A stretch of 64,000 nucleotides of DNA from Sphaerolaimus hirsutus (GCA_964036195.1 OZ038456.1:4092001-4156000); one strand, 5' to 3'; positions 10,267-20,700 are shown, numbered from the stretch's first letter. Notes: a model not told the origin generated them from the letters alone. Numbers and translations are program-made.

Positions 10267-10901
10267 ATTACCTGCGGCGCACTGCGATGCATGATCTGAA
10301 GGATGAAGATTGTGTGGTGCTCCCAGACTGTCGCCCGCATGACGACCACAATGATACGCTTACCAGAATCGAGTGGAGGGTTTTGCGTGACGCCCCATTA
10401 GACCCATTCCTAAATGAGCCCCCTGTGATTTTGTCCCCGCGCACATTTTCGAGCACATGCGTTGATAAAATGGCTGAATTTAGAGACAAAACGTCCGCAG
10501 TGCCTCGCCAGCGAGCTTATTCTGAACCACCGTATAATAATCAAGTCTTTGGCGCCCTGTTTACAGTGTTCACCATCGCCGCGGTGATGGCGTGTTTGAG
10601 CTTGTTGCCTTTGGCGGTGGCCTCGACGATGCCGGACACGCCACTGCTGTGCAGCGACCTGACCGATCATTACGACTTGTACACCTACCCCGACTTGCCT
10701 AACTGCACCGCGTTAGTCGATTCTGCTGTGTCATTGACTAAACCGGTTCCCCTGAAACTCACTATTTACAAACGCAATATGGTAGAGTATCGTGCCACTG
10801 CGTATCGATGTGTAGCGGCCACAAGGTCGGCTCATACATCCATACATACTTTTGGGGTGACGTCACTTTGGAACACTTTGACTCACAGCCGCATGCGGTA
10901 G
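10194..10901 (+). CDS. env: copy A envelope-like glycoprotein, N-terminal part (different frame)
   Basis: Continues, in a frame shifted relative to gag, the sequence that in copy B lies in one frame from the gag tail. It carries a strong hydrophobic segment (about nt 10540-10620) that could be a signal or signal anchor, followed by a Cys-containing ectodomain with an N-glycosylation-like NCT. Similarity to copy B changes frame near 10850 at a run of T and G. This is a 1-nt lesion of copy A that copy B does not share. The displayed start is a TTG codon and is not taken as a real start. Viral family of the glycoprotein not identified. Confidence 0.7.
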   Translation: MGKWISHWAYQREATSILFRTSWLDYLRRTAMHDLKDEDCVVLPDCRPHDDHNDTLTRIEWRVLRDAPLDPFLNEPPVILSPRTFSSTCVDKMAEFRDKTSAVPRQRAYSEPPYNNQVFGALFTVFTIAAVMACLSLLPLAVASTMPDTPLLCSDLTDHYDLYTYPDLPNCTALVDSAVSLTKPVPLKLTIYKRNMVEYRATAYRCVAATRSAHTSIHTFGVTSLWNTLTHSRMR

Positions 10902-13525
10902 ATCCCTCGGAGTGTGAGAGCATGATGAAGTACCATAAGTGCAACGACGGCGCGCTTCAGCCAGTGGACGAGCTGAGCAACGCATGGGACACTCAATACC
11001 CGACAAACGTAAGTTATTCGGGGCACGGGCTGTACTGTTGCAGCTGGTTAATTACCAAGACCCCACAGTGTGGGCTGTTTAAGGGAGATGTACGCATGCG
11101 CTACGGCGCCAAGGTCATGCAAAGTACGCTAGGAGAAGTGTCAAAATGTAATTACGAGGAGGGCACCTGTACCCTGCCCGACGGTAGCCAATTAGTCTGG
11201 AAACCAAATCCAAAGGCTGAATGCCCCTATGAGAAATGGCAAGACATAGCTGGGTTAATTAGACAAGATATTTGGCTCGCGCGTGATCACACTTTGGCAT
11301 TGTCATTTCGAGCAAAAGAAGAAATCATTTCATGTGGTGAAAAATTATGGAAATCAGACCAGGATATTGTTGTGGCACCGTTCGAAATCCCCCCAATTAG
11401 GTATGTGCGGGAGAAGCGCCACGCTGCACGCCCCGGATTTGGCGTAGTGGACACCGGTCACTTGGCCGCAGCAATGCAAGCGGTGTACGAGACATCTGAG
11501 CAAACAATGCGTGCACAGGCCGTGTCTACTTGTAGGCACGTGCAACATTTTCAGGAACTTCTCCGCCTAGCTATGACCGAGCACCCGACGACCACAGCAC
11601 GCTGGTACATGCGCGACAATGAGATTTTGGCCAAGGCGGCGCCGGACGGATTTCTAGTGCATAAGTGTTTTGCGGTAAAGACTTATCAGTTGGGCACCGA
11701 AACAGGTAAAGGCGCGTGCCACGCTACGGTCCCAATACGAATGAAATTACATGGACAGAATGTGACCTTACATTTGGATACAATTACAAATGCCCTTCTG
11801 TTCCAGCCGGTTATGGGAACGTGCACAAATCGCCACGACCGTGTGTTGAAATTGCATGGGCAGTGGTATAAGTACTTACCTGAGAAAGGCTCCCTGGAAC
11901 ATATCCCCGTTTACAACACCCACAGTTTCCCACACAGGTGGCAGCTCGAACGACCGACGGACGTGCACCATCAGATCTTTGCCGCAACGACAATGTACAA
12001 TTTGTCTGAGCTGCTGCCGACCAACGACGTGTGGCACTCATACGCGATTGTGCGGCGCGTGCATGGAATGCCGACACATGCAGTTGATGGCAGTTTACAA
12101 TCGCATCGATTAATGGCCAGGTCAATGGTAAGCGTGGGATTTTGGGATTTTGACGCCTTGAGGTCATGGCTGCAGATATGGATTTATCTGGTGTGCGCCA
12201 TAGTGACTTGCCAGTATTTATTAGCAGCTTTGTTAGCCGCCGCGCCCCCGGCAGCTACGACGCTAATTGAACGTGCGCGCCGACGACTACGGCGGAAATC
12301 AAGGCCGCTAATTACCCGACACAGAGACGCAGGTAAGCGTAGCTTTATGAAAAGCTATGACGGCCGACTGACCGTGTTGAATCCGACAACAGGTGCGTCC
12401 GAGTGTGCATCAGATGACACGGTAACGGTACAGATGTTTCCATCAATTGAATATAATCACCAATTAGAAATGGCGGAAATTTCCATGAGCCCATCAGTGG
12501 AGAGAATCAGAATGATTACGCTATCAAAAGATGAACAGGAAAATATAAAGTCTGTCGTCGCTAGACGGAACGGGCCTGTGCATGTCTATTACAGTCCTGC
12601 AGTGCCCGTGTGCATGGACGGCATCATGTACCACAGCTGTTTGCTGGACACTGGCGCCATGCGCTCGTTATGCAGCAGAGATGTGTTCCAGGAACATCGA
12701 CATGGACACGACGCCGTCGAAGAAACCTCTCCCATTTCCCACATGCGATGTGCTGCGGATTCTAAGCTAATGATAATCGGTCAGTTGGAAATGCCCATTG
12801 AAATAGGGGGACACACATTTCGTGTCGTTTTCCAAGCCATCGATGGCCTGGTTGACAATTTAATTTTGGGCGCGGATGTGCTGCGGCACATGATAATTGA
12901 TATGCCCGCGCGCCTCTTAAAAATCCCCTCAGTAGGCGTCAGCGTTCCATTTTATAATCACAAGCCGGACGTGCAGATTCGTGCAGTGTTTGCATTAGTC
13001 ACAGCGGCTACCGAAATCAAGGCAAGGCATGAAGCGATGGTGCCGGTGCGCCTATCAGCTCCAGTTAGCTACCGTACATTGCATGTGAAATGTCCAGATG
13101 GACACGAAATGGAATTTTCTGTGCCCCAAACATTGTCAGAAAATGAGCGCAAGGAACTTGCAGCCGTACTTTTGGAGCACAAAGGCGCCTTTGCGAGACA
13201 CAAGTACGACATAGGGTATAGCGAATTGGTTGATTATCGGCTGCAATTAACCGATCGAAAACCGATTGCGTGCCGCATGTATCGGTTGAGCCTGGATGAC
13301 CAACAATACTTAGAAAAGCACCTGCGCTGTCTAATTGAACATGACATAATTGAAACAAGTACAAGCCCATACTGCGCTCACACATTAGTTGTTTCTAAAC
13401 CTGATGGTTCTAAACGCATGGTCATTGATTACAGGCGATTAAATTTGGTTTTGCATGCGCCACAATTTCCATTGCCGAGGCTGGATGACACCGTTGATGC
13501 ACTCAGCAACTGCAAGTTTTTTTAG
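10808..13525 (+). CDS. copy A envelope-like ectodomain + membrane anchor + protease + N-terminal RT, one ORF
   Basis: A single 905-codon open frame. Order: Cys-rich ectodomain (about 10850-11400) with several paired-looking cysteines and N-V-S / N-C-T type sites; furin-like REKR at about 11408-11419; a helical segment with AAAMQAVYETSEQTMRAQAV; a membrane segment near 12165-12270 (LQIWIYLVCAIVTCQYLL) followed by a very basic stretch. Then comes a retropepsin-type aspartic protease with LLDTGA (catalytic Asp codon 12647-12649) and LILGADVL. Last is the fingers part of RT with SPYCAHTLVVSKPDGSKRMV, ending at TTT-TTT-TAG at 13517-13525. An envelope-like protein upstream of and fused to protease is not the usual retroviral order (gag-pro-pol-env). 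Copy B shows the same fusion. See findings for the +1 site. Confidence 0.87.
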   Translation: MCSGHKVGSYIHTYFWGDVTLEHFDSQPHAVDPSECESMMKYHKCNDGALQPVDELSNAWDTQYPTNVSYSGHGLYCCSWLITKTPQCGLFKGDVRMRYGAKVMQSTLGEVSKCNYEEGTCTLPDGSQLVWKPNPKAECPYEKWQDIAGLIRQDIWLARDHTLALSFRAKEEIISCGEKLWKSDQDIVVAPFEIPPIRYVREKRHAARPGFGVVDTGHLAAAMQAVYETSEQTMRAQAVSTCRHVQHFQELLRLAMTEHPTTTARWYMRDNEILAKAAPDGFLVHKCFAVKTYQLGTETGKGACHATVPIRMKLHGQNVTLHLDTITNALLFQPVMGTCTNRHDRVLKLHGQWYKYLPEKGSLEHIPVYNTHSFPHRWQLERPTDVHHQIFAATTMYNLSELLPTNDVWHSYAIVRRVHGMPTHAVDGSLQSHRLMARSMVSVGFWDFDALRSWLQIWIYLVCAIVTCQYLLAALLAAAPPAATTLIERARRRLRRKSRPLITRHRDAGKRSFMKSYDGRLTVLNPTTGASECASDDTVTVQMFPSIEYNHQLEMAEISMSPSVERIRMITLSKDEQENIKSVVARRNGPVHVYYSPAVPVCMDGIMYHSCLLDTGAMRSLCSRDVFQEHRHGHDAVEETSPISHMRCAADSKLMIIGQLEMPIEIGGHTFRVVFQAIDGLVDNLILGADVLRHMIIDMPARLLKIPSVGVSVPFYNHKPDVQIRAVFALVTAATEIKARHEAMVPVRLSAPVSYRTLHVKCPDGHEMEFSVPQTLSENERKELAAVLLEHKGAFARHKYDIGYSELVDYRLQLTDRKPIACRMYRLSLDDQQYLEKHLRCLIEHDIIETSTSPYCAHTLVVSKPDGSKRMVIDYRRLNLVLHAPQFPLPRLDDTVDALSNCKFF

Positions 13526-13530
13526 CAGCG
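13517..13530 (+). promoter_or_regulatory. candidate +1 ribosomal frameshift site inside RT (copy A)
   Basis: A run of seven T ends in TAG followed by C. The upstream frame stops at this TAG. The downstream frame, which encodes SSADINQAFYN, starts one base later. A +1 slip of tRNA-Phe on TTT-T before a stop with C at the next position matches known +1 sites (bacterial prfB, antizyme). Copy B has the same arrangement at 48870-48880. Confidence 0.6.
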
Positions 13531-15764
13531 CCGATATTAATCAGGCCTTCTATAATATTGCACTGCATCCCGACGACAGACACATCACTTCATTCCGTAA
13601 TATTTTTGGTCAATTCCAATTAAAGAGATTACCTATGGGACTGAAATGTTCACCAAGTTTGGCACAAAGGTGTTTTGAACTTGCAATGGCGGGATTGATT
13701 CATCGCAATGTGCTATTGTACATTGACGACTTGTTAATTTACAGTATGGACTGGAAAACCCATTTAAGTGACATTGGCCAAATTTTGGATCGACTGATCA
13801 AAAACAACTTCAAAATTAGTCCCCGTAAGTGTTTTTTCGCACGTATCACTGCGGTAAAATTTCTGGGCTTTATGATCGGCCGCGAGGGCATTTGCATTCC
13901 CATGGACAAACGCAATATTATCTCAGAATGGCCCCTCCCGAAAACTGTCAAGGAAGTCAAAGGGTTTTTGGGAGCAGTGGGATTTTTCAGACGCATGATC
14001 CACAGGTGCGCCGAAATAGCAGTGCCACTATCGAATTTGACACGCACTGGCCCGCGCGAGAACTACGATGGAAATGCGCCAGTAGATCTCAATGATAACC
14101 CTGAGGCTCTGAGAGCTTTCTTCCAATTAAAAGAAATTTTATTACACAGCCCCTGTTTGCAATACCCGAACCCAAATAAAACATTCATCGTAATTACAGA
14201 CGCTTCACAAATTGCGGTCGCTGGAGTGCTGGTGCAGCGAGCCGACGAAAAATCCGGACTGCATGCGTGCGCTTTCTACAGCCGGAAGTTGACTGAGGTT
14301 CAGAGCAGATGGCCCGCCATCACTCTAGAGGCTTACGCAATTTTTGAGAGCGTTCGAAATTGGCATTGCTACCTGGCGGGACGCCCCTTTGAAGTGTGGA
14401 CTGATGCCAAAAGTATCCCTTGGGTGAAGAACCCCAATTTGGAAGCTACACCACACGCCGCATTGCATAAGTTTGCGTTGGCCATTGCCCCGTATCAAAT
14501 TACATTCAAGCACTTGAAAGGAAAGTACAATGAGCTCGCAGATGCCCTGTCCCGAAGGCGCGATGCGCCAATAACTTTCGACGAGAAATTAGAACTTGAC
14601 GAGGCATTTGAGCAATTTGCACTCATTAAAATATCGCACAATAAAACTGTCGCGACGCAGACCGCAATCGACCCGTGGGATACGGTAGCTACTGTTTCCA
14701 GACGCGCGCCTACCAAGGAACCAATGAGGACACGCGCGCGTGCGAGGGCGGAGTCTGCGGCGCGTGACCACAACCCTGGGACAATGGACACGCGACAGCC
14801 GGCAAACAATGGGGTGGAGCCAATTACCGGACTCACTACCGTAGGTCCACAAACAATGGCTGGTGGCCCCGCGGCTACCGAAGTGCGCGTCAACGGTTTT
14901 CACACTGATCATGTTTTGCCCCCGTTTGTCCCTATAATTGAATTGAAGCGCTTGCAAATGCAAGAAGCGTATTTAGTGAATTTGATGGAAGTTTGTAAGG
15001 ATGCACCTGGACAATGTGTGCCACCGTTTTTTATTGATCAATATGGAATTATGCGAAAAAGGGCTGAGGCTTCAATAGTACCGGGGATCAAGTTGTATGA
15101 TCCCGTGTGTATTCCAGCCTCATTGTGCCCGCTAGTATTCGAACTAGCGCACAATCACCCTACAGCGGGACATCTGGGAATAATGAAAACTTTCGAAAGA
15201 TTACAGGAATTTGCGTGGTTCCCAAATATGCGCCCCGAAAGCGCACATTGGGTCGCCACGTGCCCTTTGTGTTGTGCGCGAAAAGGACTCAGGCAGTCGA
15301 TGCAGACTTTGATGGCGTGCCGGAAAATCGCGCGATCTCCCGGCGATGTCATCGCAGTCCACGCCGTTGGCCCGCTGCCACGCACGCGGCGCCGGCATAA
15401 ACACGTGTTGGTTTTCGTTGACCAGTGCACGCGATTTGGTATCGCTGTGCCGGTACCCAATATACGTCAGGATACTGTAGCATTTGCATTTTTGCTACAC
15501 ATTCTTCCCATATTTAGCGTACCCGGCGCCATTTTGAGCGATAACGCGCCAAGCTTTGTCGAAGGGGCATTCAAAAGATTGTTATTGTATTTCAATACCC
15601 TTCAGCATCGCTCATTTGCGTATATGCCAAAAGGCAACGGAATGGTGGAGCGTCGAAACGGTGTTCTGATGGAAATCGTGTCCCATTACGTGAACCAAAC
15701 CCATTCCGATTGGGACTACCACCTAGGCGCCGCGGTGCATCGCGTTGACAATTCTCAAATCTAA
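13526..15764 (+). CDS. pol: copy A RT (palm onward), RNase H, integrase N-terminal and core
   Basis: Frame begins at the +1 site (an upstream ATG at 13455 is probably incidental). RT palm has the catalytic YIDDLLIY near 13719, then the thumb with KEVKGFLGAVGFFRRMIH. RNase H has VITDASQIAVAGVLV and a second TDAKSI motif. A Pro/Arg-rich linker follows. The integrase zinc domain has HNHPTAGHLG and CPLCCARK. In the core, LSDNAPSF (second Asp) and NGMVERRNG (Glu) are present, but the first catalytic Asp is His (codon 15360-15362); copy B has Asp there. The frame ends in foreign sequence at about 15740-15764, so the core is cut after its Glu motif. Confidence 0.9.
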
Positions 15765-17095
15765 AAGCCCCCCCCCCCCCCCCCCCCCCGAAAAACTCCC
15801 CCTCGAAAAAGTCCCACCCTGTTAGCTGACAGAGAAAAAATCACCCTCTTGATTAACTCCACTACTTTATGGGGAGAGCTATTTTATCATCAGGAAATTT
15901 TTTAGGGTGTCTTATTTGAGGGGGTAGATATTTGTCAGGGGAAATATTCGACAGGGGAGTTGTTTTTTCGCTAGAATTTAGCTTAAAATATGTGCATGGC
16001 GTAACATAACATGGAGGATTCACACCAAAGTTCACATTAAATCACTCAGTCAACCCTTCTTATCATTCTCAAATCGTCACATTTTACAAGGCTCACTTCA
16101 AATGATCAAACAAACTGACATTTTTCAAGAGACCTCCATCCCCAGTCCGACAAACTTGCATGCCGCTGTCATATGTGTGGAATGCATACAATGAGGCAAA
16201 ACAATTCCACCCATCATAGTAACTTCTGCCCGTGGCGAAAGTTGTACATGCGGATTGGAAATCTGTTGGGGGTGGGGGTTGTGGAATTGAAATCTGTTGG
16301 GGGGTGGGGGTTGCGGATTGGAAATCTGTTGGGGGTGGGGGTTGTGGAATTGAAATCTGTTGGGGGGTGGGGGTTGCGGATTGGAAATCTGTTGGGGGTG
16401 GGGGTTGTGGAATTGAAATCTGCTGGGGGTGGGGGTTGCGGATTGGCAATCTGTTGGGGGTGGGGGTTGCGGATTGGAAATCTGTTGGGGGTGGGGGTTG
16501 TGGAATTGAAATCTGCTGGGGGTGGGGGTTGCGGATTGGCAATCTGTTGGGGGTGGGGGTTGCGGATTGGCAATCTGTTGGGGGTGGGGGTTGCGGATTG
16601 GAAATCTGTTGGGGGTGGGGGTTGTGGATTGGAAATCTGTTGGGGGGTGGGGGTTGCGGATTGGCAATCTGTTGGGGGTGGGGGTTGCGGATTGGCAATC
16701 TGTTGGGGGTGGGGGTTGCGGATTGGAAATCTGTTGGGGGTGGGGGTTGTGGAATTGAAATCTGTTGGGGGGTGGGGGTTGCGGATTGGCAATCTGTTGG
16801 GGGTGGGGGTTGCGGATTGGCAATCTGTTGGGGGTGGGGGTTGCGGATTGGAAATCTGTTGGGGGTGGGGGTTGTGGAATTGAAATCTGCTGGGGGTGGG
16901 GGTTGCGGATTGGAAATCTGTTGGGGGTGGGGGTTGTGGAATTGAAATCTGCTGGGGGTGGGGGTTGCGGATTGGCAATCTGTTGGGGGTGGGGGTTGCG
17001 GATTGGCAATCTGTTGGGGGTGGGGGTTGCGGATTGGAAATCTGTTGGGGGTGGGGGTTGTGGAATTGAAATCTGTTGGGGGGTGGGGGTTGCGG
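15740..17095. other. foreign segment replacing about 28 codons of copy A integrase
   Basis: Relative to copy B, integrase coding sequence stops just after ...GAAVH and resumes near 17096. In between lie a 22-bp C-run (15768-15789), an unassigned AT-rich stretch (15790-16250) and a G-rich minisatellite (16250-17098). No TSD is obvious, and host sequence was lost at the same time, so this is a replacement rather than a clean transposon insertion. Confidence 0.75.
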
Positions 17096-17098
17096 ATT
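16250..17098 (+). repeat. G-rich minisatellite, 31-32-bp unit, about 27 copies
   Basis: Unit close to GGATTGGAAATCTGTT followed by GGGGGTGGGGGTTGC. Variants carry GGCAATC or GGAATTGAAATC, and CTGCTG or an extra G. Three G-runs per unit on the + strand give strong G-quadruplex potential. All frames are open on both strands because the unit lacks stop codons, so the long Pro/Gly-rich open frames here are artefacts. Confidence 0.95.
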
Positions 17099-17515
17099 GG
17101 AAACATGTTGACGCCCCCCGCCGCTGGCGCAATGCTACCCGAGTCGACAGATAAGCACGGCGAACCTACCGAGCTCGCGCAGCGTCTCTCGGCGGCGCGC
17201 AATGCGGCGCATACCGCGCTTAGGAATGCTCAATTGAAAGAGCAATACTACGCCAATCGCCGCGCCCGCCATTTGAATTTGAAGCCGGGCCAAGCGGTCC
17301 GTATTTTCACTCCGCGCTTGACCGATCAGACCGGCCCTTGTAAAAAATTTGCTGCTTTCTTTTTAGGCCCCTACGAATGCATTCGCTATGCTCATCCGCT
17401 TGTAACTATTTATAATGATACTAATGATAAGATTTATGTAGTGCATGCGGACCGCTGTAAACCAACGCTTGAAAACATTATCCCCACGTGTACGCAGAAT
17501 CTCGGCCCTACTTAG
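17096..17515 (+). CDS. pol: copy A integrase C-terminal domain (detached)
   Basis: After the minisatellite the frame again matches the copy B integrase end: a helical AAHTAL region, then EQYYANRRARHLNLKPGQAV, FTPRL, PYECIRYAHPLV and YVVHADRCK. This is the GPY/F-like C-terminal module of Ty3/gypsy integrases (here GPYEC). It stops at 17515. It has no start of its own and is separated from the catalytic core. Confidence 0.85.
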   Translation: MGNMLTPPAAGAMLPESTDKHGEPTELAQRLSAARNAAHTALRNAQLKEQYYANRRARHLNLKPGQAVRIFTPRLTDQTGPCKKFAAFFLGPYECIRYAHPLVTIYNDTNDKIYVVHADRCKPTLENIIPTCTQNLGPT

Positions 17516-17777
17516 ACTCTCATTGCGGTAAAGCCCTTAAGTGGCTATCGACGTAGCCACTGAACAAATTAACTAATTGTGTTCCCGTAATTCGAATAAT
17601 TCCCTCATCACGTAAGTTTGATAAACTTGTGATCCCAAGTGCGTGTGACTGTGTGTTCGTGTGTGTGTGAGTGCGGTTGTAAATTCACTGGTACACTAGT
17701 GGGCTCCGAGAGTCCACTGCAGTGCCGGTGATTGATTGTGATTAATTGCACTCTTCCTTAAAACTTAAAAACGTAAC
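17516..17777 (+). promoter_or_regulatory. spacer between integrase and helicase ORFs
   Basis: 262 bp non-coding. It includes a perfect 8-bp-stem hairpin AGTGGCTA...TAGCCACT at 17540-17561, a GTGTGTGTGTGAGTG tract at about 17655-17675 and a possible splice acceptor ctgcag near 17720. Copy B has a spacer of similar size with an ACAC tract at the same place. The spacer shows that the helicase needs its own expression route (splicing, internal promoter or internal initiation); which one is unknown. Confidence 0.5.
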
Positions 17778-20700
17778 ATGGCCGGAAGGAGCATGGGCGC
17801 CAAACGGCAGCACAATGGCCGGCGGGCCAGCGCCGCGGGCTCGGGCTTCACGAAAGCCACCACCCAACGTGGCGAACCGGGCGCCACCATACCGCCCCCC
17901 AAGGTGGATCACCAGTGGGGTGAGAACCAGCGGCCCCCGCTGCCCGTCTACGCGAAGCGGATGTTCGCTGGCTGGGTGGACCGTGTCTACTGGAGACACG
18001 ACACTGCCGACCGGGAATACTACCAAGCCCACGTGCGACTTCACGACGACGCGTTGGCCGAGCTGGCCAAGAATGACGAATGGAACGACGCCGACAACGT
18101 GTACCCGTTCTTCACCTACTCGACCAACATCGCGCGCAGCGCCCGCGACCGCCGCACGTCGGTCGTGGTGGCGCAGTACGCCAACGTCAACGAGATGTAC
18201 GGCCCGGAGCTGCACTTGCCGCTCGTCAGACACGGTATGAAGTTTACGGCCAGGTATGTGCAGCGCTGCACTGCCAAACCTGACTACTGGGAGTTCTTTG
18301 ACATTAAATTGGACATGAACAAAAGCGCTAGCCCCCTATTGGTGGCAGTGCCCGTCGTCGTAACCGTACAGGGACGCGCCCCGGCCGACCATGAGTACGA
18401 CGCGCAGCGCGACGAGGTCGGCTACCAGCGCTACTCAACGAACTGGCGCTCGCTACGGCTGCGAGTCGCGTTTACGCCCCGCCGCTACAAGGAACTGCCG
18501 GAGTTGGGCGCGGGCAAGCGCAACGACTGCAGCCCGGAGCGCTTGGCGTTCGCGCACCGCAAATACACCATGCCCGGCAACCCGATCCCGAGCGCAGGTA
18601 TGTTGGGGATTGCCCACGTCGAGTTTCACGACCTGAATAACGATGTGTTTGACAACGTCTATTACGCACATGCGTATGGCGTTTTCTTGCTCGAAAAATC
18701 GGCGCTGGAAGATTTTTACTTCCATGACCCCCACGAGGTGTCATTGGATCGGGTGCACCCGCCGCACCTGCGCACCAAGTACGTGATGCTGGCCGCAGCA
18801 TACATGTACCACGAGTCTTTGTTGCGTTTCCGAGCGGCACGCGCCACGGCGGTGCGCGCGCTAATTGAGTGGGAAGCGACCGACGCAGGTACCAAGGCAT
18901 GCATCACGATCAACAGGCCGGACCTGGCCGACGCCGTCAACGACGAGCAAGAGCAAATGGACAAGCAGCAGAGACGCGCGAACGCGCAAATCAACGCTCT
19001 ACCCCAGCTGCTGGTCGGCGCCGGACCGATGTCGGTGCTGACGTTGACCAAGGCGATGCCCGACGACGACAGGCCCAACCCGACGCAGCCAAAGTTGCAG
19101 CTGCGAGTGGCCACCTTAGAGGTAAGCCCGGAGCGGGCTGTAATTGTGGGCAATTTGGACTTGAAGTTGAGCCAGGCGGCGCTCCCGGCCGAGCTCGAGA
19201 ACGGCGACTACATGGTGCGCACCACCAATGAGTCGCCCAACTACGTGCGAACCATGCGTTCTTTGCAAGGCGCTATCGAGCGCCTGAACGAAGGTTGGAG
19301 ACCGTCCAACATACGCTCGGGCAATGTCCTAAAACTGGGTGACCAGATCGCCATTGCCATTGTGTATGATGACCGGTTGTCCGACACGTTCACCCAGTGG
19401 TCGCACATCCGCGCCACGGCCGCGCCTCTAGAAGACGAAATCCGTCAGGGCACGTCCGAAGCGCTACTGGTGAGTGAGCCCGGCGAGTTCAAGCCGCTGG
19501 GCGGCCAGGCGAAAACCCTGGCGGCCGTTTTAGCCGCCTTGAAGCTGGCGTGGCCGCTGTTGCTCATGTGCGACTCCCCGTTCGGCACTGGCAAGACCAC
19601 TGTGCAGAACCAGGTGGCGTACATGTGCTCATTGTACTTCAACCAGTTTAATGGTCGCCCATTCACAGACAGTAATTCCACCCTTTCCTCCGACATCACT
19701 TCCAACGCCAAATACCACTCCACCATCGTCACGTGCACCGTCAACTCGGCGACGGACGAGAGCGCTAGGCGCGCTGTGCAAAACATGCGGCGCACCGGCT
19801 GCGACGGCGTGCACGAGGCCGTGCGCCGCCTGCTGCTGGGCCGCAAGCAGTGGTCCGAACTGCCCGCCGCGCAAGTCAAGGACATGCTGCAAGAGCCCGG
19901 GTACGTTGAATATTTGAAATTGAGAGCGGCGTTCGCTGTAAGGGTACTGAGCCCCCTGTTGGAAACCCAGGAGGTGTACAGCGACCTCGCTGTAGACGAC
20001 CTGCCCGCGTTACACAAAATAGCGCAGGACACCCCATTCTCGGTCGCGCGGGCCGACGCCCAGTGGATAGAGCTAGTAGACCAGTACTGGGCGGTGAAAA
20101 CTGAGTACGAGACCGTGCACTCCATCGTCGCAGGTCCCAACCAAACCCCCCAGCAGGTGATGAAGGCACTAATGGAGCAGGTGCCGCACCTAGTCGTCAC
20201 TGGTGAAGACGACGATGAAGAATGGGACGACGACAACGACGAGGTCGTAGCGGGTCGCACGGGCGTCGATGTGAACGACCCGGACCTCGAGGACACGGAC
20301 TGGGGCCGCGTGCTGCGCCGGGCCGCCAGGAGGTACGCCAAGGGCACCGTCAAGCTGCACAAGTACGTTCTGGATTTGTTGCAGCCGGGACAGATCCACG
20401 TGACTGTCGATTCGACACATGATGTGCGCATCAAGCACATCAGGTACTGTGCCATGATAGTGGACGAGGCGTCGCTCGTCACGAACATCTCCATGGTCAC
20501 AGCGTTGAACCCCGTGTCGCTCCCCCACAACGGCTTAGTCTTGCTGTTCGGCAACAGCAAGCAACTCACCCGCAAAGTTCAGACCCAGCGCTGGGTTGAA
20601 CCCTTCCTTAATCCCTCTCCATCTTTGATTGATGGACTCACAGCGTCCAAAATGTGCCCCCTGCTGCGGCTGGAAACGGTTTTCCGCAGGCACCCCCAGC

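Noticed and set aside
10194..10901. A separate small gene starting at 10194
   Set aside because: The start is TTG, and alignment with copy B shows it is the frame-displaced continuation of the gag-envelope region.
16093..17515. Several long Pro/Gly-rich open frames on both strands
   Set aside because: They are translations of the 31-32-bp minisatellite, which has no stop codons in any frame; only 17096-17515 on the + strand is real integrase.
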